From the NCBI RefSeq assembly GCF_023740735.1, contig NZ_JAMRXH010000002.1:372001-436000 (forward strand): a DNA stretch of 64,000 bases, read 5' to 3'. The notes beneath the pieces were generated by a model, which saw only the letters and a program-made list of their open reading frames with translations, was not told the DNA's origin and did not search any database. Positions 17,324 through 28,584 of this stretch are shown here, piece after piece. Position 1 is the stretch's first letter. The number at the start of each line of letters is the position of its first letter. This DNA comes from Nocardia sp. CDC159. Its GTDB lineage: Bacteria; Actinomycetota; Actinomycetes; Mycobacteriales; Mycobacteriaceae. Both the position numbers and the translations under genes were made by a program.

Positions 17324-18067
17324 TCAGGACGAGAGGAGCTCGTCGACCAGTTTCGGGAGGGCGGTGCCGATGGGGTCGCGGATGAGTTCGGTGGCGTAGC
17401 GGTCGTAGGGGGTGGGGTCGGCGTTGACGATGATCAGGTCGGCGCCGGATTCGACGGCCACGGCGCAGAGGGAGGCGGCGGGTTCGACCTGCAGGGAGGT
17501 GCCGATGGCGAGGAAGAGGGCGCTGGATTCGGCGATTTGCTGTGCGGCCCAGACGGATTCGGGGTTCAGCTGCTGGCCGAACATGATGGTGGCGGCCTTG
17601 AGGATGCCGCCGCAGGTGGGGCAGGGCGGGTCGGGCTCACCGGCGGCGACGCGGTCGAGGGTGGCGGCCATGGTCGAGGTGTAGTCGCAGCCGATGCAGA
17701 CGACGTCGAACATATTGCCGTGGATTTCGACCACCGACTCCTCCGGCGAGCCCGCGCGCTGGTGCAGGCGGTCGATGTTCTGGGTGACGATGCGCACCTC
17801 GCGCCGCTGCGCCAACCGGGCCAGCGCGCGATGCGCGTCGTTGGGCCGGGCCTGCCAGGCCGGATTGTCGCGACGGGCCAGCCAGGCGCGCTGCCGCAAC
17901 TCCGGATCGGCGACATAGTTCTGATAGGTGGACAGCAGTTCGGCGATCGGATCCTTGGTCCACACGCCGCGCGGGCCGCGAAAGTCGGGAATGCCGGAGT
18001 CGGTGGAGATTCCGGCCCCGGTGAGCACGCCGATCGGGCCGGAACGCTGACGCCAACCTGTGGTCAT
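17324..18067 (-). CDS. Sir2-family NAD-dependent protein deacylase
   Basis: 247 aa. The sirtuin motifs are complete: GAGISTDSGIPDFRGP NAD loop near residue 17, TQNIDRLHQRAG, catalytic His in EIHGNMF, a Zn site CIGC...CPTCGG, and GTSLQVEPA. It is a class III-type bacterial sirtuin (CobB/SrtN group), cytosolic, removing acyl groups from lysines at the expense of NAD. It stands alone, convergent with the YoeB gene and divergent from a TetR regulator; the 158-bp gap contains a palindrome. Confidence 0.85.
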   Translation of the reverse strand: MTTGWRQRSGPIGVLTGAGISTDSGIPDFRGPRGVWTKDPIAELLSTYQNYVADPELRQRAWLARRDNPAWQARPNDAHRALARLAQRREVRIVTQNIDRLHQRAGSPEESVVEIHGNMFDVVCIGCDYTSTMAATLDRVAAGEPDPPCPTCGGILKAATIMFGQQLNPESVWAAQQIAESSALFLAIGTSLQVEPAASLCAVAVESGADLIIVNADPTPYDRYATELIRDPIGTALPKLVDELLSS

Positions 18068-18183
18068 GTCCCCAGGTTAGGCCACGGTGCGTGCCGCACG
18101 AACAGCCCGGATGCGGGGTTGCCGGTGCGCACGGCCGCGATGGTCTCGCTGAGAACATCCACGGATTTAGCCCAACCGGAGCT

Positions 18184-18199
18184 GATACGCTCACGTATC
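18184..18199. promoter_or_regulatory. Candidate operator of the adjacent TetR regulator
   Basis: GATACG-CTCA-CGTATC is a 6+6 bp perfect inverted repeat. It lies 26 bp upstream of the TetR start codon, in the divergent region shared with the sirtuin gene. Placement and size fit TetR autoregulation; no binding data are implied. Confidence 0.5.
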
Positions 18200-18225
18200 C
18201 GATCACCGACGGAGAGGACTTGCGC

Positions 18226-18873
18226 ATGGCGACGTCCACCGAGGCCGATCAGCCGATCGCGCAGCGCGGCATGCGTATGACCCGCCGCCGCGCCGAGACG
18301 CGGCAGCGCCTGCTGAACGCCGCCTTCGACGCCTTCGCCGCCGAGGGCTTCGGCCGGTGCACCGTGGAGCAGATCTGCGAGCGCGCCGGTTTCACCCGCG
18401 GAGCGTTCTACTCCAACTTCACCTCGCTGGAGGAACTGTTCCTGACCATGTGGGAACAGCGCTCGCAGCACATGCTGCGCGAGGTCACCGCGCTGCTCGA
18501 GGAGGCCCCCGCCGCCGCGGTGACCGACCTGCGCCATGGCGTGGAATGGGTGCTGCGCGCGGTCCCGCTGGACGACCGCTGGATTCGCATCACCTACGAA
18601 TTCACCGCGCACGCGCTGCGCAATCCCGGCCTGCGCCGGACGATGGCCGCCCGCGAGGAGGCCATCATCGCGGCCCTGCTGCCACTGATCGAAGGGCTGC
18701 TGCGGCTGGTCGGCCGCCGCGTCACCGATCCCGCGGCGCTGGGCCGGGCGCTGGTGGCCGTGCACGACGGCACCGCGACCCAGTGCCTGCTCGAGCCGGA
18801 CAGCACGGTGGCCCTCGAACAGCGCGTGGACCTGTTCCACCACGTGGTGCTGGCCTACAGCGAGCCGTGCTGA
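18226..18873 (+). CDS. TetR-family transcriptional regulator
   Basis: 215 aa from ATG 18226, with GGAGAGGA 7 bp upstream; longer frames run into the promoter. The N-terminal helix-turn-helix (AAEGFGRCTVEQICERAGFTRGAFYSNFTSLEELF) is typical, and the C-terminal ligand domain is family-specific and unassigned. It is followed after 67 bp by an SDR gene in the same direction, a likely target or operon partner. The palindrome at 18184-18199 is its probable operator. Confidence 0.82.
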   Translation: MATSTEADQPIAQRGMRMTRRRAETRQRLLNAAFDAFAAEGFGRCTVEQICERAGFTRGAFYSNFTSLEELFLTMWEQRSQHMLREVTALLEEAPAAAVTDLRHGVEWVLRAVPLDDRWIRITYEFTAHALRNPGLRRTMAAREEAIIAALLPLIEGLLRLVGRRVTDPAALGRALVAVHDGTATQCLLEPDSTVALEQRVDLFHHVVLAYSEPC

Positions 18874-18940
18874 TGTTCCCCGCCGAAATGGCCTGGCTGC
18901 GTGGCGAATTCTTCGGCAGCCCTCTCCCCAGGAGCACATC

Positions 18941-19741
18941 GTGACGACCCCCCGCACCGCCCTGATCACCGGCGCCTCCTCCGGCATCGGCGCGGCGACC
19001 GCCGCCGCCCTGGCCGCCCGCGGTTATCGCGTGATCGGTACCAGCCGCAAGCCCGACGCCATGGCCGATGCGAATCGGGTCCCAGGGGTGGAGTACCGGG
19101 CGCTGGATCTGGCCGATCCGGCCGCCATCGAGACCTTCGCCGCCGAACTGGGCGAGATCGACGTGCTGATCAACAATGCCGGGGAAAGCCAGGCCGGGCC
19201 GTTCGAGGAACTGCCGATCGAGGCGATCGCAAAGCTGTTCCAGGTCAACGTCTTCGGACAGGTGCGGCTGACGCAGCTGGTGCTGCCCGGGATGCGTGCC
19301 CGCGGGCGCGGCCACATCATCATGATCGGTTCGATGCTGGCGAGCTTTCCGCTGGCGTACCGATCCTCCTATGTGGCGACGAAGGCGGCACTGCGCGGCT
19401 TCGCCGATGCCATGCGCCGGGAGGTGTCCCCGTTCGGAATCGCGGTCACCACCGTCGAACCCGGCTCCATCGACACCGGCATCAGCACGCGGCGTTCGAT
19501 TCACATCGACGCGAACTCCCCCTATCGCGCCGAACTGGATACCGTGCTCACCGCGCTGGAACGCAGTGAGGCCAAGGGGATTTCGGCGGAAAAGGTGGCG
19601 GACCGGATCGTCCGGGTGATCGAATCACCCCAGCCGTTCGTCGCGGTCGGCAGCCGGGCCCCGCTGCTGTTCGCCCTGCGGCGGCTGCTGCCGCTGCCCG
19701 TCATGCAGCGGATCGTGGCCGCCGCCCACGGCCTGAAGTGA
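18941..19741 (+). CDS. Short-chain dehydrogenase/reductase
   Basis: 266 aa from GTG 18941, with CAGGAG about 8 bp upstream. Motifs: TGASSGIG near residue 10, LDLADP, INNAGE, SMLAS and the YVATK catalytic pair. A C-terminal hydrophobic/basic tail (LFALRRLLPLPVMQRIV) may touch the membrane, as in many acyl/ketone-reducing SDRs. The substrate is unknown. Probably controlled by the TetR gene upstream. Its stop codon overlaps an in-frame GTG of the next gene. Confidence 0.8.
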   Translation: MTTPRTALITGASSGIGAATAAALAARGYRVIGTSRKPDAMADANRVPGVEYRALDLADPAAIETFAAELGEIDVLINNAGESQAGPFEELPIEAIAKLFQVNVFGQVRLTQLVLPGMRARGRGHIIMIGSMLASFPLAYRSSYVATKAALRGFADAMRREVSPFGIAVTTVEPGSIDTGISTRRSIHIDANSPYRAELDTVLTALERSEAKGISAEKVADRIVRVIESPQPFVAVGSRAPLLFALRRLLPLPVMQRIVAAAHGLK

Positions 19742-19764
19742 CGCCCCGACCCGCAGGAGAAGTC

Positions 19765-20172
19765 ATGTCCGATCGCCCCAGGCTCGCCGCCGCGCTCGAC
19801 CTGCGACCCCACCCGGAGGGCGGTTGGTATCGCGAAACCTGGCGCAGTCCGGTCGAATTCGAGCCCGAGGGCTATTCGGGACCGCGCTCCGCGGCGACCG
19901 CGATCTACTTCCTGCTGCTGCCCGGCGAGAAGTCCGCACCCCATACGGTGCGCTCCGACGAGCTGTGGCTGTGGCACCGCGGCGGCCCGCTGGCGCTGAA
20001 CATCGGCGGCGAGGAGATCATCCTCGGCCCGGATGTCGAACACGGTCAGCTGCTGCAGGCGGTCGTCCCCGGCGGTGTCAGCCAGTGGGCGCATCCGGCC
20101 GGGGCGGAATACGTCCTGGTGAGCTGCATCGTCTCGCCCGGCTTCGATTTCGCCGATTTTCGTTTGGACTGA
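19765..20172 (+). CDS. Cupin-fold DUF985 protein
   Basis: 135 aa from ATG 19765, with AGGAGAA 5 bp upstream; a GTG at 19738 overlapping the SDR stop is an alternative. Small single-domain cupin of the DUF985 type: LDLRPHPEGGWYRETWRS at the start, AIYFLLLPGEKSAPHTVRSDELW with a conserved His/Glu, and a QLLQAVVPGGVSQWA barrel strand. The function is unknown in the family. Likely co-transcribed with the SDR, convergent with the kshA operon. Confidence 0.78.
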   Translation: MSDRPRLAAALDLRPHPEGGWYRETWRSPVEFEPEGYSGPRSAATAIYFLLLPGEKSAPHTVRSDELWLWHRGGPLALNIGGEEIILGPDVEHGQLLQAVVPGGVSQWAHPAGAEYVLVSCIVSPGFDFADFRLD

Positions 20173-20242
20173 TCCCGCGGCGCGACGGGGACGCCAGACC
20201 CCACCGGCACCGGGTCGGCCGCGGGCCTGCCCGTAGGCCCGA

Positions 20243-20563
20243 TCATTCCTCGATCCGCAGCATCCCCTCGGCCACCGCGTGCTCGATGGCGCGTTCGAGA
20301 TTCGGGCAGGAGTCGGGGCGGCCGGGACCGCCACCCAGCTCCCGGAAGACGGGACAGTGGGCGGCCGGATCCACCGTCCACTGCACCGACTGCTGATGGG
20401 AACTGGCCTTGCGCACCAGCACCCGGGTGCCACAGGTGGCGCACCCGAGCGGGGTCATCCCGTCCTCGAGATAGCGCTGCCGGTCCACGACCGTCTGGGC
20501 GCGCACCTGCGCGAGCCGTTCCGGACGATCCGCGAAATTCGGCGCCTTCGCCCACCTGGTCAT
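20243..20563 (-). CDS. Small Cys-containing protein coupled to kshA
   Basis: 106 aa; the ATG at 20563 overlaps the kshA stop (ATGA). I see no named domain. It contains CATC near residue 42 and isolated Cys residues later (AAHCPVFRELGG, DSCPNLERAIEH), which could bind a metal or simply be disulfide-free cysteines. A gene of unknown function also accompanies kshA in M. tuberculosis (Rv3527), and this may be its counterpart, but I cannot align them. Strict coupling suggests it assists KshA, for example in assembly or electron delivery. That is inference. Confidence 0.65.
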   Translation of the reverse strand: MTRWAKAPNFADRPERLAQVRAQTVVDRQRYLEDGMTPLGCATCGTRVLVRKASSHQQSVQWTVDPAAHCPVFRELGGGPGRPDSCPNLERAIEHAVAEGMLRIEE

Positions 20564-21834
20564 CAGGCGTTCGCCTCCTGCTGGGCTTCCGCTTCCCGCC
20601 TGCGGCGCAGATTCTCCGCCACCTCGGCCTCCCACGCCTCGTTCGCCTTGGTCGTGTCGACCTCGAATTCGAAGCGCTGCACCGACTTCGGATCGATATC
20701 GGCGACGTCGACGTAGAACTGGTCGTACCAGCGGCGCAGCTGATAGACCGGACCGTCCTCCTCGCACAGCAGCGGATTGTCGATCTTGGACTTGTGCTTC
20801 CAGATCTCCACGTCCTGCAGGAAGCCGACGCTGATGCCCTCGGTCATCTTGGCGGCCAGCTTCTTCGACGCCTCGTCGTCGATGCCCTTGGGCTTCTCCA
20901 GCGAGATGCCCCACTGCAGCACGAACGAATCCTGCGTCACCGGATAGTGGCAGTTGATCAGGACGCTGCGGACCTCGAATCCGCCGTAGAAGTTGTGCAG
21001 CGGGTTGATCATGTAGGACGGGCCGTAATACGCGGCCACCGACTTCAGCAGCGTCTCACCGTATTGCGTGCCCATGCCCACATCGGGGCGGTTCTTCGTC
21101 TCCAGGTACTGGGTGGCGATATGGCCCTCGAAGACGTTCTTGAAGTAGGTCGGGTACGCGAAGTGGATATAGAAGAAGTGGGCCATGTCGACCACGTTGT
21201 CGATGATCTCACGGCAGTTGGCGCCCTCGATCAGCAGCGAATTCCAGGTCCACTCGGTCCAGCCGCCGGCAAGGCTTTCGCTGTCGTTGCCATCGGCGTC
21301 GGTGTAGGGGCCCTCGATGTAGGGAATCGTGACCTCGTCCGGCGGCGGATTGCCCTCGTGGTCGTGCCAGACGAACAGCTGGCCGTTGCGCTCAAGGGTG
21401 GTCCAGGAACGGGTGCGCGCCAGCGGCGGCACCCGGCGGGCGTACGGAATCTCGGTGCAGCGGCCGTTACCGCCCCAGCGCCAGTCGTGGAACGGGCAGG
21501 CGATCGAATCGCCCTTGATCTCGCCCATGCTCAGGTCGCCGCCCAGATGCCTGCAATAGGCATCGAGCACCCGCAGTTCCCCCTTGCTGTCCGCCCACAC
21601 GACCAGCTTGGTGCCGAACGCCTGCACGGCATGCGGCTTGCCGTCCCGGAACGATGCGGCCAGGCCCAGGCAATGCCAGCCCCGCGCGTACCGCGTGGGC
21701 GTGGACCCGACATCGATCTCACGGACCTTCCCGCCGCGCGGCTGTACCCGATTCGCGCCCTCCCGGGTCCCTCCGTGGTTACGCAGGCTGCCGCCTCCGG
21801 GCCCGTCGCTCGGCCGCGGCGCGCTTTCCGCCAT
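20563..21834 (-). CDS. kshA: KshA, 3-ketosteroid 9alpha-hydroxylase oxygenase
   Basis: 423 aa from ATG 21834, with AGGAGG 8 bp upstream. Rieske 2Fe-2S ligands are Cys94, His96, Cys113 and His116 (CRHLGG...CPFHDW). The mononuclear iron region follows (DNVVDMAHFFYIHF). With its reductase KshB (not in this window), KshA hydroxylates C9 of ADD-type steroids, which breaks ring B. The Rieske ligands are displaced by about 27 residues relative to the M. tuberculosis enzyme as I remember it (Cys67...His89), because the N-terminus contains copy B of the dispersed coding repeat (GPGGGSLRNHGGTR, residues 11-24). It diverges from hsaA across two KstR sites. Confidence 0.92.
   Translation of the reverse strand: MAESAPRPSDGPGGGSLRNHGGTREGANRVQPRGGKVREIDVGSTPTRYARGWHCLGLAASFRDGKPHAVQAFGTKLVVWADSKGELRVLDAYCRHLGGDLSMGEIKGDSIACPFHDWRWGGNGRCTEIPYARRVPPLARTRSWTTLERNGQLFVWHDHEGNPPPDEVTIPYIEGPYTDADGNDSESLAGGWTEWTWNSLLIEGANCREIIDNVVDMAHFFYIHFAYPTYFKNVFEGHIATQYLETKNRPDVGMGTQYGETLLKSVAAYYGPSYMINPLHNFYGGFEVRSVLINCHYPVTQDSFVLQWGISLEKPKGIDDEASKKLAAKMTEGISVGFLQDVEIWKHKSKIDNPLLCEEDGPVYQLRRWYDQFYVDVADIDPKSVQRFEFEVDTTKANEAWEAEVAENLRRRREAEAQQEANA
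21772..21803 (+). repeat. Dispersed intragenic repeat, copy B (5' end of kshA)
   Basis: This 32-bp core is identical to copy A except for two bases, in the plus orientation. kshA reads its complement as GPGGGSLRNHG. Flanking arms are weaker here: CGCGCC around 21755 and GGCGCG around 21818 could pair. It coincides with about 27 extra N-terminal residues in front of the conserved VREID start of the KshA family. Confidence 0.8.
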
Positions 21835-21857
21835 GGTGATCCCTCCTCTGGAAGTCC

Positions 21858-21871
21858 TAGAACACGTTACA
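21858..21871. promoter_or_regulatory. KstR operator, kshA-proximal
   Basis: TAGAACACGTTACA fits the KstR consensus TnnAACnnGTTnnA exactly. It lies 24 bp upstream of the kshA start, on the kshA side of the 203-bp kshA-hsaA divergent region. Confidence 0.8.
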
Positions 21872-21961
21872 AAATTGTCCGACCGGGCGCCAGCTATTGC
21901 CTTGACTACCAGGCAAAGGCGCTCGACACCCGGTGACCGATACCCGTTCTCGACAGGTAAT

Positions 21962-21975
21962 AGGAACGTGTTCTA
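21962..21975. promoter_or_regulatory. KstR operator, hsaA-proximal
   Basis: AGGAACGTGTTCTA matches TnnAACnnGTTnnA except for the first base. The symmetric GAAC..GTTC core is intact. It lies 62 bp before the hsaA start, so kshA and hsaADCB probably each have a KstR site. Confidence 0.75.
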
Positions 21976-22037
21976 GTCTCAGTGTCAGTACGACTTGGTA
22001 CCCGGTCCGAATCGACCAGGCAGGAGCAGCCCCCGAG

Positions 22038-24988
<2,951 letters not shown>

Positions 24989-24993
24989 ACGAG

Positions 24994-25569
24994 ATGACGA
25001 CGGACGGCTTGCCGGAGATCGACCCCCGCCGGTTCCGAAATGTGCTGGGCCAGTTCTGCACCGGCATCACGGTGATCACCACCCTCGACCCGGAGGGCGC
25101 CCCCGCCGGATTCGCCTGCCAGTCGTTCGCCGCCCTCTCCCTGGACCCACCCCTGGTCCTGTTCTGCCCCACCAAGGGCTCCCGCACCTGGACGGCCATC
25201 GAACGGGCGGGCCGCTTCTGCGTGAACGTCCTGGCCGAGGACCAGCGCGAGCTCTGCGCCCGCTTCGGCTCCCGCGACCCCGATAAATTCGCCGAAATCC
25301 CCTGGCGGCCTTCACCCCTGAAACTCCCCCTCCTGGACAACGCCCTGGCCACGATCGAGTGCACGGTGACCACCGTGGTCGACGGCGGCGACCACCACAT
25401 AGTGATCGGCCGAGTCCTGTCCCTCTCCGAATCCACCCCCTCCGGCAGACCCCTCCTGTTCTACCGAGGCCAATACACCGCCATCGAACCCGACAAGACT
25501 ACCCCGGCCCCCTGGCGCGCCGACCTGGAGCACTTCCTCACCACCACCACCCAGGACACCTGGCTCTAG
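24994..25569 (+). CDS. hsaB: HsaB, flavin reductase component of 3-HSA hydroxylase
   Basis: 191 aa from ATG 24994; a GTG overlapping the hsaC stop is an alternative. Flavin reductase-like split-barrel: FCTGITVITTLDPEGAPAGFACQSFAALSLDPPLVLF and a SRTWTAIERAGRFCVNVLAEDQ segment. It supplies FMNH2 to HsaA using NADH. The last gene of the operon, convergent with hsaF over 120 bp that hold only a short CTCGGCCGAG palindrome and no convincing terminator. Confidence 0.9.
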   Translation: MTTDGLPEIDPRRFRNVLGQFCTGITVITTLDPEGAPAGFACQSFAALSLDPPLVLFCPTKGSRTWTAIERAGRFCVNVLAEDQRELCARFGSRDPDKFAEIPWRPSPLKLPLLDNALATIECTVTTVVDGGDHHIVIGRVLSLSESTPSGRPLLFYRGQYTAIEPDKTTPAPWRADLEHFLTTTTQDTWL

Positions 25570-25689
25570 GCACCTACGTCGAGTCTCGGCCGAGGTAAAG
25601 CTCGGCACACGCTGCCCCCTTCCTGTAGTCGAGCTGGGTCGCGATCGGCTCGTGGCGCATGCCGACCGCGACCCGGGGTCTCGATGACT

Positions 25690-26727
25690 TCAGGCCGTGG
25701 TGGCCTGCTGTTCGCGGTGAAGTTCCAGGGCGATGTCGATCAGCTGGTCCTCCTGGCCGCCGACCAGGTTGCGTTTGCCCGCGCGGACCAGCATTTCCGC
25801 GGCCGAGACGCCGTAGCGGTTGGCTTGGCGTTCGGCGTGTTTGAGGAAGCTGGAGTAGACCCCGGCGTAGCCCATCATGAGGGACTGGCGGTCGAGGAGG
25901 CATTCGGCGGGCATGGCGGGGCGGACCACGTCTTCGGCGGCGTTGGCTATGGCGAAGAAGTCGATGCCGGTCTCGATGCCCAGTTTGTCGCAGACGGCGA
26001 TGAGGGCCTCTACCGGAGTGTTGCCCGCACCCGCACCGAAACGTCTTGCGCTGCCGTCGATTTGGGTGGCTCCGGCGCGGATGGCGAAGATGGAGTTGGC
26101 GTTGCCGAGGTCCAGGTTTTCGTGGCCGTGGAAGCCTACCTGGGCGTCGTCGCCGAGTTCGGCGACCAGGGCGGAAACGCGGTCGGAGACCTGTTCCAGG
26201 ACAAGGGCTCCGGCGGAGTCGACCACATAGACGCACTGGCAGCCCGCGTCGGCCATGATTCGGGCCTGCTTGGCCAGCACCTCGGGGGGCTGGGTGTGCG
26301 ACATCATGAGGAAGCCGACGGTCTCGAGGCCGAGGTCGCGGGCCAGGCCGAAGTGCTGGATGGAGACGTCGGCCTCGGTGCAGTGGGTGGCGATGCGGAC
26401 GATGGATGCGCCGTTGTCCTGGGAGATCTTGATGTCCTCCTTGACGCCCACGCCGGGCAGCATGAGGACCGCGATCTTGGCGCGCCGGGCGGTCTCGGCC
26501 GCGATCGTGATCAGTTCCTGCTCGGGGGTTTTGGAGAATCCGTAGTTGAACGAGGAACCGCCCAGGCCGTCACCGTGGGTCACCTCGATCACCGGCACAC
26601 CCGCACCGTCGAGGGCGGCGACGATATCGCGCACCTCGGTCGGGGTGAACTGATGCCGCTTGTGGTGCGATCCATCGCGCAGCGAGGTGTCGGTGACGCG
26701 AATGTCGAGTTCGTTCGAGAAAGGCAT
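25690..26727 (-). CDS. hsaF: HsaF, 4-hydroxy-2-oxo-acid aldolase
   Basis: 345 aa DmpG/HMG-lyase-type metal aldolase. The N-terminal [11 protein letters not shown] motif (Arg17, Asp18, His21) and GFHGHEN supply the active-site base and Mn ligands; [19 protein letters not shown] is the C-terminal channelling domain. In cholesterol degradation it splits 4-hydroxy-2-oxohexanoate into pyruvate and propionaldehyde, passed on to HsaG. Third gene of hsaE-hsaG-hsaF, 9 bp after hsaG. Confidence 0.9.
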   Translation of the reverse strand: MPFSNELDIRVTDTSLRDGSHHKRHQFTPTEVRDIVAALDGAGVPVIEVTHGDGLGGSSFNYGFSKTPEQELITIAAETARRAKIAVLMLPGVGVKEDIKISQDNGASIVRIATHCTEADVSIQHFGLARDLGLETVGFLMMSHTQPPEVLAKQARIMADAGCQCVYVVDSAGALVLEQVSDRVSALVAELGDDAQVGFHGHENLDLGNANSIFAIRAGATQIDGSARRFGAGAGNTPVEALIAVCDKLGIETGIDFFAIANAAEDVVRPAMPAECLLDRQSLMMGYAGVYSSFLKHAERQANRYGVSAAEMLVRAGKRNLVGGQEDQLIDIALELHREQQATTA

Positions 26728-26736
26728 ATCGGCTCC

Positions 26737-27648
26737 TTACACCCGTGCCGAGACGATTTGATCGGCGATGACCTCGCCGACCCGCGTGGCGGCGGCGGTC
26801 ATGATGTCGAGATTGCCCGCGTACGGCGGCAGGAAGTCACCGGCCCCCTCCACCTCCACGAACACCGAAACCTTCGCCAGCCCACCGGAAATCACACTCG
26901 GCTCGTCGAACTGCGGCTCGTTGAGCAGCCGGTAGCCGGGCACGTACTGCTGAATATCGGCCACCATCCGCTGGATCGACGCGGCGATCGCGTCGGTGTC
27001 GGCATCCTCGGGAATCGCGCAGAAGATGGTGTCGCGCATGATCATCGGCGGCTCGGCCGGATTCAAGATGATGATCGCCTTACCGCGCCGGGCCCCGCCG
27101 ATGGTCTGCACGCCCCGGCTGGTGGTCTTGGTGAACTCATCGATGTTCGCGCGCGTCCCGGGCCCGGCCGACACCGACGACACCGAGGCCACGATCTCGG
27201 CATAGGGCACCTCGACCACCCGCGACACCGCCGCCACGATCGGAATCGTCGCCTGCCCACCGCAGGTGATCATATTGACGTTCGGCGCGTCCAGATTCGC
27301 GTCCAGGTTCACCGGCGGCACCACCGCGGGCCCGACCGCGGCCGGGGTCAGATCGACCGCCCTGATCCCGGCCTCGGCATACTTCGGCGCGGCATCGCGA
27401 TGCACATACGCCGAGGTCGCCTCGAAGATCAGCTCGGGCAGCTCCGAGCGCGCGAGCAGCCAGTCCACCCCCTCGTGCGAAGTCTCCAGCCCGAGGGACG
27501 CCGCGCGCTTCAAACCCTCACTGGCGGGATCGATTCCGATCATCCAGCGCGGTTCGACTCGATCCGAGCGCAGCAGCTTGTACAGCAGATCGGTACTGAT
27601 ATTGCCGGAGCCGACGATGGCGGCCGCGACCTTTGCATTGGCAGGCAC
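26737..27648 (-). CDS. hsaG: HsaG, acylating propionaldehyde/acetaldehyde dehydrogenase
   Basis: 303 aa from GTG 27648, with GAGGAG 8 bp upstream. Rossmann start [10 protein letters not shown], nucleophile Cys129 (NMITCGGQA) and a DmpF-like C-terminus. It forms a channelling complex with HsaF and converts propionaldehyde plus CoA to propionyl-CoA with NAD. It lies between hsaE (11 bp) and hsaF (9 bp). Confidence 0.9.
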   Translation of the reverse strand: MPANAKVAAAIVGSGNISTDLLYKLLRSDRVEPRWMIGIDPASEGLKRAASLGLETSHEGVDWLLARSELPELIFEATSAYVHRDAAPKYAEAGIRAVDLTPAAVGPAVVPPVNLDANLDAPNVNMITCGGQATIPIVAAVSRVVEVPYAEIVASVSSVSAGPGTRANIDEFTKTTSRGVQTIGGARRGKAIIILNPAEPPMIMRDTIFCAIPEDADTDAIAASIQRMVADIQQYVPGYRLLNEPQFDEPSVISGGLAKVSVFVEVEGAGDFLPPYAGNLDIMTAAATRVGEVIADQIVSARV

Positions 27649-27659
27649 TGCTGGTCTCC

Positions 27660-28445
27660 TCAGCTGAATTCCAAACGGACGGAACCGAGTCCGGCGAACT
27701 CGGCATGGAAGGCGTCGCCCGGCCGGGCGTCGATGGCCCGGGTGCAAGACCCGGGCAGCACGATGTCGCCCGCGCGCAGTCGCACGCCGAACGAGGCGAC
27801 CTTGCGGGCCAGCCACGCCACCGCGATGGTCGGATCGCCGAGTACGGCATCGCTGCGGCCCTCGGCGACCACCTCGCCGTTGCGGGTGAGCCGAGCGTCG
27901 ATCTCGGTGATGTCGAGCAGCTCCGGGCGCACCCGCTGGGGCCCCAGCACCCAGCCCGCCGAGGACGCGTTGTCGGCGATGGTGTCGCACAGCGCGATAT
28001 TCCAGTCCTTGATCCGGGTATCGATGAGCTCGATCGCGGGCGCGTAGGCGACGGTCGCGGCCAGCACATCCGCCTCGGTGCACTCCTCCCCCGGCAGATC
28101 CGCGCCGAGTACGAAGCCGACCTCCACTTCCACTCGTGGAGACAGATACCGCCCCGCCGCCACAGGCGTGTCCTCACGGACCTGCATCTCGGCGAGCAGA
28201 TGCCCGTAATCCGGCTCGTCGACGCCCATCATCTGCTGCATCGCCTTCGACGACAGCCCGACCTTGTGCCCGACGATGCGCGCCCCGCCCGCGATTCGCC
28301 GCCGAATGTTGATCAGCTGGATCTCGTAGGCATCGACCACGTCGATATCCGGATACCGGGCGATCAACGGGTCGATCGGCACCCGGTCGCGCTCGGCGGC
28401 CGCGAGCTGGGCGGCCAGTTCACTCCGTACCGCATCCGACAGCAC
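27660..28445 (-). CDS. hsaE: HsaE, 2-hydroxydienoate hydratase
   Basis: 261 aa from GTG 28445, which has GGAAGGA 7 bp upstream; a longer ATG/TTG start at 28511 lacks an RBS. FAH/hydratase-fold protein with [27 protein letters not shown] and [10 protein letters not shown] carrying the acidic metal ligands, and [10 protein letters not shown]. It hydrates 2-hydroxyhexa-2,4-dienoate, the C5-C6 fragment released by HsaD. First gene of hsaEGF, divergent from kstD across a KstR site. Confidence 0.9.
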   Translation of the reverse strand: MLSDAVRSELAAQLAAAERDRVPIDPLIARYPDIDVVDAYEIQLINIRRRIAGGARIVGHKVGLSSKAMQQMMGVDEPDYGHLLAEMQVREDTPVAAGRYLSPRVEVEVGFVLGADLPGEECTEADVLAATVAYAPAIELIDTRIKDWNIALCDTIADNASSAGWVLGPQRVRPELLDITEIDARLTRNGEVVAEGRSDAVLGDPTIAVAWLARKVASFGVRLRAGDIVLPGSCTRAIDARPGDAFHAEFAGLGSVRLEFS

Positions 28446-28569
28446 GCTCAATTCCTTCCACTGGGGCCCGGTCGACAGCGGGAGCCGAAACTGAAACGAG
28501 TTTTCCTGCACTTTGTCGCTTCAGCAGTCCCGTCTGCCAGATCAATATAGACCGAACCTGGGCCGATTC

Positions 28570-28583
28570 TATAACGTGTTCTA
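28570..28583. promoter_or_regulatory. KstR operator touching the kstD start codon
   Basis: TATAACGTGTTCTA is an exact match to TnnAACnnGTTnnA. It ends one base before the kstD ATG (28585) and is the only KstR-like site in the 139-bp hsaE-kstD region. This leaves no room for a Shine-Dalgarno sequence before kstD, so kstD may be translated from a leaderless mRNA whose -10 region overlaps the operator. Confidence 0.78.
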
Positions 28584-28584
28584 C

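Noticed and set aside
25570..25689. Terminator between convergent hsaB and hsaF
   Set aside because: Only a 10-bp CTCGGCCGAG palindrome without a T-tract is visible, which is not enough to call.
25684..28047. 787-aa plus-strand frame across hsaF and hsaG
   Set aside because: Antisense shadow of two clear enzymes. It is low-complexity Val/Gly/Asp/Arg sequence without motifs.
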